Assembly: GCA_003671065.1 (NCBI GenBank)
Contig: QWPU01000089.1
Coordinates: forward strand, 1 to 10,271
Length of the DNA stretch: 10,271 nt
From: Planctomycetota bacterium
GTDB taxonomy: Bacteria; Planctomycetota; Phycisphaerae; Phycisphaerales; SM1A02
Reading direction: 5' to 3'
In this document: positions 6,331-10,271 of the stretch, piece after piece
Layout: each line of letters opens with the position of its first letter
How positions within the stretch are numbered: position 1 is the stretch's first letter
Notes under the pieces: generated by a model
Told to the model about the DNA's origin: nothing
Seen by the model: only the letters and a program-made list of their open reading frames with translations
The model's database searches: none
Position numbers and translations under genes: made by a program

Positions 6331-6370
6331 GCAGTGGATGAGCAAGCGATGAGCAAGCGATGAGTGAATT
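6327..6370 (+). repeat. 11-bp tandem repeat: chain of ATGA micro-ORFs before the MATE gene
   Basis: Four units start at 6327, 6338, 6349 and 6360, each beginning ATGAG. The first three read ATGAGCAGTGG, ATGAGCAAGCG and ATGAGCAAGCG; the last is diverged. The dehydrogenase stop (6328-6330) lies inside the first ATGA. Each of the first three ATGs opens a four-codon ORF (MSSG, MSKR, MSKR) whose stop overlaps the next ATG. The fourth ATG is the MATE start. The 11-base period moves the frame each time, so all three frames are visited. Repeat and ORF layout are read directly; translation of the micro-ORFs is unproven. Confidence 0.85.
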
Positions 6371-7916
6371 GCCCGAAGACCGTGACGCGAAATTCACGCA
6401 AAGCGCCTCGTCGCCTGACGATCCGATGTCGGCGTTCTCGCCAATAGCCGTGGGTATTGAGCAAGAAGCCGCGGCGACAGAAGAGAACGCCATCAAAGCA
6501 GGTCGTCTCGCGGGCAAATCCATGACGCAAGCGATCTGGATCCTCGCGCTTCCAGTGCTCTTGCAGCAGACGATGGCCGCAGGCGTTGGCTTCGTCGACA
6601 AACTTCTCGCAGGCAATCTTCCCCACGACATCGCGCGCGCAGCGATGGATGGTGTTGGCATCGGTAGTTTCGTCGGCTGGTTCATCGGCATTGCGATGAC
6701 GGGCCTCGGTGTCGGCGGTCAAGCGATCATCGCGCGTGGCATGGGCAGCGGAGACTTACGCGAAAGTCATCGCGCGCTTGGGCAGACGATGGTGCTCTCG
6801 ATCGCGTGGGGCGTATTGGTCGCGGTCATCATGTGGCTGCTCGCCGAACCACTCGCGCGCTTCTCCAATCTTTCGCCTGAAGCAACGCGCGAGTGCGTGA
6901 CCTATGTGCAGACGCTCGCGTATGGCATTCCGTTTTGCGGCGTGATGATGGTCGGCAGCATGTGTTTGCATGGCGCGGGTGAAGCGCACACGCCATTTCA
7001 GATTGCAGTCTGGGTGAATGTCGTCAACTGCATCGCCTCGTGGTTTTTGTCAGGCGTCGAAGTCAGCGCGTTAGGCGCGATTGTTCCCAATCCTTCACCA
7101 CTCGATCCGCACACGTGGGGCGTCTTTGGCATTGCTGCTGGCAGCGCGCTGAGTTACGCATTCGGTGCCTGGCTCACCTGGCGAGTGCTTCGTCGAGGCG
7201 TGAAAGATTTGCGCCTCGACAACGCTGATCTTCGGATTGATCACTCGATGAGTTGGCGCGTGATTCGTGTGGGCGTGCCGAACTTCTTCGAAGGTCTTGC
7301 GATGTGGATGGTGAATCTCCTCATCCTCGGATTCATCGGTGAAGCTGCCGCACTCGGCATCGGCACGAGCACAAAAGAAGGTCTGGTCGGCGCGCACATC
7401 ATCACCGTGCAATGGGAAGCCTTCTCGTTTCTGCCTGGTTTTGCCATGGGAACTGCTGCAGGCGCGCTCGCGGGTCAATACCTCGGCGCAGGAAATCCAC
7501 GGCTTGCGCGCGCGGCGATTTGGAAGTGCACGCTGATCGGCATCGCGATTATGACGGGCATGGGCGTCATCTTCATGACGCTGGGCACGCAACTCACGCG
7601 CACGATTTCAGATGATCCAGTGCATCTTGATCTCGTGCCGAAACTCTTGTTCATTGCAGGCACGCTGCAAGTCTTCTTTGCGCTTGCGATGGTGGTGCGC
7701 AACGGCTTACGCGGAGTCGGCGACACCAAATGGATTCTCGGCATCACGGTGTTTGGCTGCTACGCGATTCGTCTTCCGCTCGCGTGGTATCTCGGCATCC
7801 ACCTCGGCTACGGACTCGTCGGCATCTGGTGGGCGCTCATGATTGAGATCGCCATTCGCGGCTCGATGTTTCTTGCGCGCTATCGATGGGGTGCGTGGGA
7901 CACGATTCGCGTGTAA
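6360..7916 (+). CDS. MATE-family multidrug/metabolite efflux transporter
   Basis: The 518-residue product is an inner-membrane antiporter of the MATE family, which exports organic cations, drugs or metabolites using a proton or sodium gradient. About 12 hydrophobic segments form two related halves. Half one starts near residue 56 with LALPVLLQQTMAAGVGFVDK; D80 sits where NorM-type carriers have a conserved TM1 Asp. Half two starts near 283 with RVGVPNFFEGLAM; E291 matches the conserved FFE Glu. Paired motifs show the internal repeat: GQAIIARGMGSGD (120-132) with AGQYLGAGNP (361-370), and CLHGAGEA with RNGLRGVGDT. The protein is longer than most MATE carriers because of a polar tail of about 50 residues before TM1. 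Substrate cannot be told. There is no good Shine-Dalgarno at the ATG; translation may depend on reinitiation after the upstream gene. Confidence 0.94.
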   Translation: MSELPEDRDAKFTQSASSPDDPMSAFSPIAVGIEQEAAATEENAIKAGRLAGKSMTQAIWILALPVLLQQTMAAGVGFVDKLLAGNLPHDIARAAMDGVGIGSFVGWFIGIAMTGLGVGGQAIIARGMGSGDLRESHRALGQTMVLSIAWGVLVAVIMWLLAEPLARFSNLSPEATRECVTYVQTLAYGIPFCGVMMVGSMCLHGAGEAHTPFQIAVWVNVVNCIASWFLSGVEVSALGAIVPNPSPLDPHTWGVFGIAAGSALSYAFGAWLTWRVLRRGVKDLRLDNADLRIDHSMSWRVIRVGVPNFFEGLAMWMVNLLILGFIGEAAALGIGTSTKEGLVGAHIITVQWEAFSFLPGFAMGTAAGALAGQYLGAGNPRLARAAIWKCTLIGIAIMTGMGVIFMTLGTQLTRTISDDPVHLDLVPKLLFIAGTLQVFFALAMVVRNGLRGVGDTKWILGITVFGCYAIRLPLAWYLGIHLGYGLVGIWWALMIEIAIRGSMFLARYRWGAWDTIRV

Positions 7917-7937
7917 GCGCTGGCAATGATCGTGCGT

Positions 7938-8831
7938 TCAGAATTGCGTGAGCATCGAGATGCCGAAGCCGATGAGTCCTTCGAGCACCAACGCGGCAAA
8001 GCCTCCGACGAGCAAGAGGATGACAGGGCTCGTCGCGCGATCTTTCGGCGCCGCCGCCGCGATCGCTTGCGATGCAGCAATAGCCCACAGAATCAGGCCA
8101 ATCAATCCACCGCAGAAGGGAATCAGCGTGTAGAGGAGCACGCCTGAGGAATAGATGATGATCTCGAACGCGCGCTTGAACGAGAGTCCTTCCACGCTCG
8201 CTAACGACACAGCCCACGCGGCAACCACGGCAGCAAAAAGCATGTAGAGCGGATACGCGATGTAACTCGCCACCTGCACCGCGAGCATATTGTTCAACCC
8301 CGCGTTCAATCCACCGCCGAACAGCATGTTGACAGCGCCGAACGACATGACAACGCCAAGGACAGCGCTCACGACGCCAGAAATCCAAGCGTGAAGCGAC
8401 AGGAATGCGACCGCACGACCAATGTTTGGTTGCTCGGTCAGTCGCGTGTGAATCGAGGACGCCTTCTTGAGTCCCACGCATACAGTCCGCCACCAACGCG
8501 AGAGCACTGGCCCCTGCTCAAACCACGGCAGCGGCTCGCGCAACATCGCGGCGACATCCGCCATCGCATCATGCGGTGTTACCACGCACTCTTCCATCGT
8601 GATCGGATTCGCACACACCGCGCAGTTGAACGCGCTCGGTTCAAGGTGACCTTCGGGTGAAGTCCCGTAGTACGCAGTCGCGCAGTGGCGACAACAAAAC
8701 TTGACAGTTCCAGGCTTGAATCCGAACGCAGCAAGCGTGTAGGCCGTCCCGCACTCAGGACACGCTCGCGCGCTGCCATCGCTTGGCACAGGTTGATTCC
8801 AGAGAATGTGCTGACAAGCTTTGCAGCGCAT
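7938..8831 (-). CDS. Zinc-ribbon and Yip1-like membrane protein
   Basis: The 297-residue product joins a cytosolic metal-binding amino half to a multi-pass membrane domain. The first 85 residues carry four CxxC pairs: C3/C6, C24/C27, C47/C50 and C70/C73, with extra Cys at 46 and 82, enough for two zinc ribbons. Residues about 130-297 resemble the Yip1 domain, with LTEQPNIGRAVAFLSLHAWI leading into about five membrane segments (near 141-167, 181-210, 225-240, 241-260 and 271-294). Such proteins are common but uncharacterised in bacteria. The gene begins 27 bases after ilvE on the same strand, so a shared transcript is likely. Only a weak GAGAAA ribosome-binding stretch is seen. It converges on the MATE gene with 21 bases between stops and no visible hairpin terminator. 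Confidence 0.85.
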   Translation of the reverse strand: MRCKACQHILWNQPVPSDGSARACPECGTAYTLAAFGFKPGTVKFCCRHCATAYYGTSPEGHLEPSAFNCAVCANPITMEECVVTPHDAMADVAAMLREPLPWFEQGPVLSRWWRTVCVGLKKASSIHTRLTEQPNIGRAVAFLSLHAWISGVVSAVLGVVMSFGAVNMLFGGGLNAGLNNMLAVQVASYIAYPLYMLFAAVVAAWAVSLASVEGLSFKRAFEIIIYSSGVLLYTLIPFCGGLIGLILWAIAASQAIAAAAPKDRATSPVILLLVGGFAALVLEGLIGFGISMLTQF

Positions 8832-8858
8832 GAGTTTCTCGCAGTGATGAGTGTTCGT

Positions 8859-9728
8859 TCAGTCTTCGGGCGCGTCGCTGGCGACGCGGCTCTTGAACTC
8901 CGCGATCAAGCGATGGGTGATCGGACCGACGCGACCTTCGCCAATCATCTCGCCATCAATCGCGCTCACGCCGATGATTTCCGCTGCAGTTCCCGTAAGA
9001 AACACTTCATCAGCCGTGAAGAGATCTTCAAGGCGCATCGCGCGTTCTTCGACCGCGATGCCGCAGCTCGGCGCGATGTCGTTCATGACAAACAGACGCG
9101 TCACGCCATTGAGAATGCCCGCGCTCACAGGAGGCGTCACCACGCGGCCACCGCGAATGAAGAAGATGTTGTCACCCGTGCATTCCGCAACTTGACCATC
9201 GATGTTGAGCATGATTGCTTCGTGCACACCAGCCTCCACCGCTTCGACCTTCGCAAGAATGTTGTTGAGATAGTTGAGACTCTTCACCGCTGGATCGAGG
9301 CATTCAATTGGAATACGCGGGCGTTTCGCGACAATCACAGGCATGCCGTTTTGATACATGTCCGCTGGGTAGAGCGAGATGCGATCAACGATGACGATCG
9401 TCGAAGGCTTCGGGCAGGTGAAGGGATTGAGTCCCAACGGACCCGATCCGCGCGTGACGAGCAGACGGATGTACGCGTCGCGCATCCCGTTAGCGGCGAC
9501 AGTTTCACGCACCGCTTGTTCGATCTCACGACGCGTGTAGTGCATGGTGAGATGAATCGCATGCGCGCTCGCCTCAAGGCGATCCAGATGGGTCTTCAAC
9601 TTGAAGATACGCCCGTTATAGACGCGAATCCCTTCAAACACGCCATCGCCATAGAGCAGTCCGTGGTCATACACAGGAACCATTGCGTGCTGCTTGTCAA
9701 CCAAATGTCCGTCAAGCCAAACCTTCAT
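8859..9728 (-). CDS. ilvE: Branched-chain amino acid aminotransferase
   Basis: IlvE is a cytoplasmic PLP enzyme that transfers the amino group between glutamate and the 2-oxo acids of leucine, isoleucine and valine, the last step of their synthesis. The 289-residue product is a class IV (fold type IV) aminotransferase of the usual short bacterial length. Key features are the start motif DHGLLYGDGVFEGIRVYNGR (residues 21-40), the PLP lysine K149 in DPAVKSLNYLNNILAK, E182 in AECTGDNIFF, and the phosphate-binding region with FLTGTAAEI (253-261). D-amino acid transaminase and aminodeoxychorismate lyase share the fold, but the FEGIRVYNG and SLNYLNNI motifs favour IlvE. The ATG has a clear AGGAG five bases upstream. 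rpoN lies upstream on the same strand across a 172-base gap, so ilvE probably has its own promoter. Confidence 0.95.
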   Translation of the reverse strand: MKVWLDGHLVDKQHAMVPVYDHGLLYGDGVFEGIRVYNGRIFKLKTHLDRLEASAHAIHLTMHYTRREIEQAVRETVAANGMRDAYIRLLVTRGSGPLGLNPFTCPKPSTIVIVDRISLYPADMYQNGMPVIVAKRPRIPIECLDPAVKSLNYLNNILAKVEAVEAGVHEAIMLNIDGQVAECTGDNIFFIRGGRVVTPPVSAGILNGVTRLFVMNDIAPSCGIAVEERAMRLEDLFTADEVFLTGTAAEIIGVSAIDGEMIGEGRVGPITHRLIAEFKSRVASDAPED

Positions 9729-9733
9729 GCATG

Positions 9734-9738
9734 CTCCT
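9734..9738 (-). promoter_or_regulatory. Strong ribosome binding site of ilvE
   Basis: The minus strand reads AGGAG with five bases before the ATG at 9728. It settles this start over the out-of-frame ATG at 9732. It contrasts with the missing Shine-Dalgarno sequences before nuoD, the metallohydrolase and the lipoprotein. Confidence 0.8.
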
Positions 9739-9771
9739 GGTCGAGTCGTGGGCGAGTAGTGGGCGAGCAGT
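9739..9771. repeat. 11-bp tandem repeat in the ilvE leader
   Basis: Three units on the plus strand read GGTCGAGTCGT, GGGCGAGTAGT and GGGCGAGCAGT, ending directly before the candidate -10 box. The last two differ at one base, the first at three from its neighbour. The period equals that of the repeat before the MATE gene, and both share a GAG-Y-A-GTGG-like word on the plus strand. If the candidate promoter is used, the repeat fills most of the ilvE leader just ahead of the ribosome binding site. Confidence 0.75.
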
Positions 9772-9776
9772 GTAAC
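9768..9776 (-). promoter_or_regulatory. Candidate -10 box for ilvE
   Basis: The minus strand reads GTTACACTG here, with TACACT at 9769-9774 fitting the TACNCT pattern seen before three other genes. It would give a leader of roughly 35 bases, in keeping with the Shine-Dalgarno sequence ilvE has. A six-base inverted repeat (AGGCAA at 9779-9784 and TTGCCT at 9793-9798, eight-base loop) lies just upstream, where an operator could sit. No good -35 box was recognised, so this is tentative. Confidence 0.3.
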
Positions 9777-9868
9777 GAAGGCAACTCGGCGATTGCCTCA
9801 TTCTCCGTCGAAGACCGCTACTTTCAATCGCGCTCTCAAGAGGCCCACTTCATGATCACTAAAGGAAG

Positions 9869-9900
9869 CGCCCGCCCCAAAACGCCGCGCCCGCCAAAAC
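9869..9900. repeat. GC-rich direct repeat after the rpoN stop
   Basis: GCGCCCGCCCCAAAAC (9869-9884) and GCGCCCGCCAAAAC (9887-9900) are the same word with a two-base difference in length. They lie directly next to the rpoN stop. They are direct, not inverted, so they do not form a normal hairpin terminator. The minus strand carries several short G-runs and could fold as a weak two-layer G-quadruplex. Confidence 0.6.
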
Positions 9901-10271
9901 TCAGTGCTTCTTCCGCAGCGCGCCCGACAGGATCCCTAGTTGATCCCGATACTTCACCACGGTGCGGCGCGCGATGGTGACGCCGCGCTTCTCGAGGATG
10001 TCGGCGATTTCGCGGTCGCTCAGCGGCTTCGACTTGTTTTCGCCGTCCACCGCTTCTTTGACCATTGCTTTCACCGCGTTCCACGACACGTCTTCGCCTT
10101 CGGCGTTTTCGGTGCCGAGTGAAAAGAAGCCGCGCAAAGGGACGAGGCCGCGCGGGGATTGCGCCCATTTTTCGCTCACGGCGCGCGAGACCGTCGCCAC
10201 GTGGATGCCGAGCATTTCGGCAACTTCCACCATCGGCATTGGCTTCAAGTGTTGCGGTCCGTGCTCGAACC
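9901..10271 (-). CDS. rpoN: RNA polymerase sigma-54 factor, carboxy-terminal part
   Basis: RpoN directs RNA polymerase to -24/-12 promoters that need an AAA+ activator. Only the last 122 or so residues are in the window; the gene enters from the right edge. The visible start FEHGPQHLKPM matches the region before the DNA-binding domain. A helix-turn-helix follows (VAEMLGIHVATVSRAVSEK), then PRGLVPLRGFFS, and KPLSDREIADILEKRGVTIA leading into the RpoN box. That box reads ARRTVVKYRD, against the common ARRTVAKYRE, and lies at 9943-9972. It recognises the -24 element. The frame runs to a normal stop soon after the box, as in the family, so the 3' end looks complete. Its codon use appears somewhat GC-richer at third positions than in the neighbouring genes, judged by eye. 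Confidence 0.96.
   Translation of the reverse strand, partial: FEHGPQHLKPMPMVEVAEMLGIHVATVSRAVSEKWAQSPRGLVPLRGFFSLGTENAEGEDVSWNAVKAMVKEAVDGENKSKPLSDREIADILEKRGVTIARRTVVKYRDQLGILSGALRKKH

Noticed and set aside
6327..6370. CRISPR-like array
   Set aside because: The units are 11 bases with no spacers, so this is a simple tandem repeat.
7917..7937. Possible bidirectional terminator between the convergent MATE and Yip1 genes
   Set aside because: No GC-rich inverted repeat or T-run can be seen in the 21 bases or just around them.
9840..9860. Small ORF in the rpoN-ilvE gap
   Set aside because: Frames in 9729-9900 are short, lack a good ribosome binding site and share no features with known proteins.
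8685..9980. Plus-strand open frame of 431 codons opposite ilvE
   Set aside because: It spans ilvE, the intergenic repeat and the rpoN end, with no family resemblance or plausible start.

Overview
The window is a compact bacterial chromosomal segment with moderately high GC and nine recognisable genes. A tenth, hypothetical ORF runs off the left edge, and the gene at the right edge is rpoN. The organism is probably a member of Planctomycetota, perhaps Phycisphaerae-like. This is inference: the NuoE amino terminus (MSWTTKPSATTKIARRAEPY) resembles planctomycete NuoE as I remember it, and the zinc-ribbon/Yip1 protein, HEAT-repeat lipoprotein and THCHCDH-type metallohydrolase fit that phylum. No rRNA, tRNA, CRISPR array, transposase or prophage gene was seen. 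No stretch over 300 bases lacks a gene; the longest gap is 9729-9900.

Region 1 (1-3638, minus strand) is part of a respiratory complex I operon. It reads nuoD, nuoE, an unrecognised 87-residue ORF, nuoF, then a Cys-rich ORF that continues past position 1. From nuoE onward the genes overlap or abut (TGATG, a 10-base overlap, ATGA), so they are likely translationally coupled. nuoA, nuoB and nuoC are not immediately upstream of nuoD. A glyoxalase-II-like metallohydrolase lies there instead, on the same strand (3682-4335).

Region 2 (4336-7916) starts at a divergent intergenic region. A plus-strand set of three genes follows: a HEAT-repeat lipoprotein, a degenerate zinc-type medium-chain dehydrogenase joined to it by ATGA, and a MATE-family efflux transporter. 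Between the last two sits a run of 11-bp repeats in which every unit starts with ATGA, giving three four-codon micro-ORFs in series.

Region 3 (7938-10271, minus strand) converges on the MATE gene. In transcription order it holds the 3' end of rpoN (sigma-54), ilvE (branched-chain aminotransferase), and a zinc-ribbon/Yip1 membrane protein. The ilvE leader carries a second 11-bp tandem repeat that resembles the one before the MATE gene.

The gene parts are mostly housekeeping: energy metabolism, transcription and amino-acid metabolism. The less explained signals are four: the ORFs embedded in the complex I operon; the 11-bp repeats at gene starts; a TACNCT box 6-7 bases before the ATG of three genes that lack a Shine-Dalgarno sequence, suggesting leaderless transcription; and a dehydrogenase that seems to have lost its catalytic-zinc ligands and nucleotide-binding glycines.
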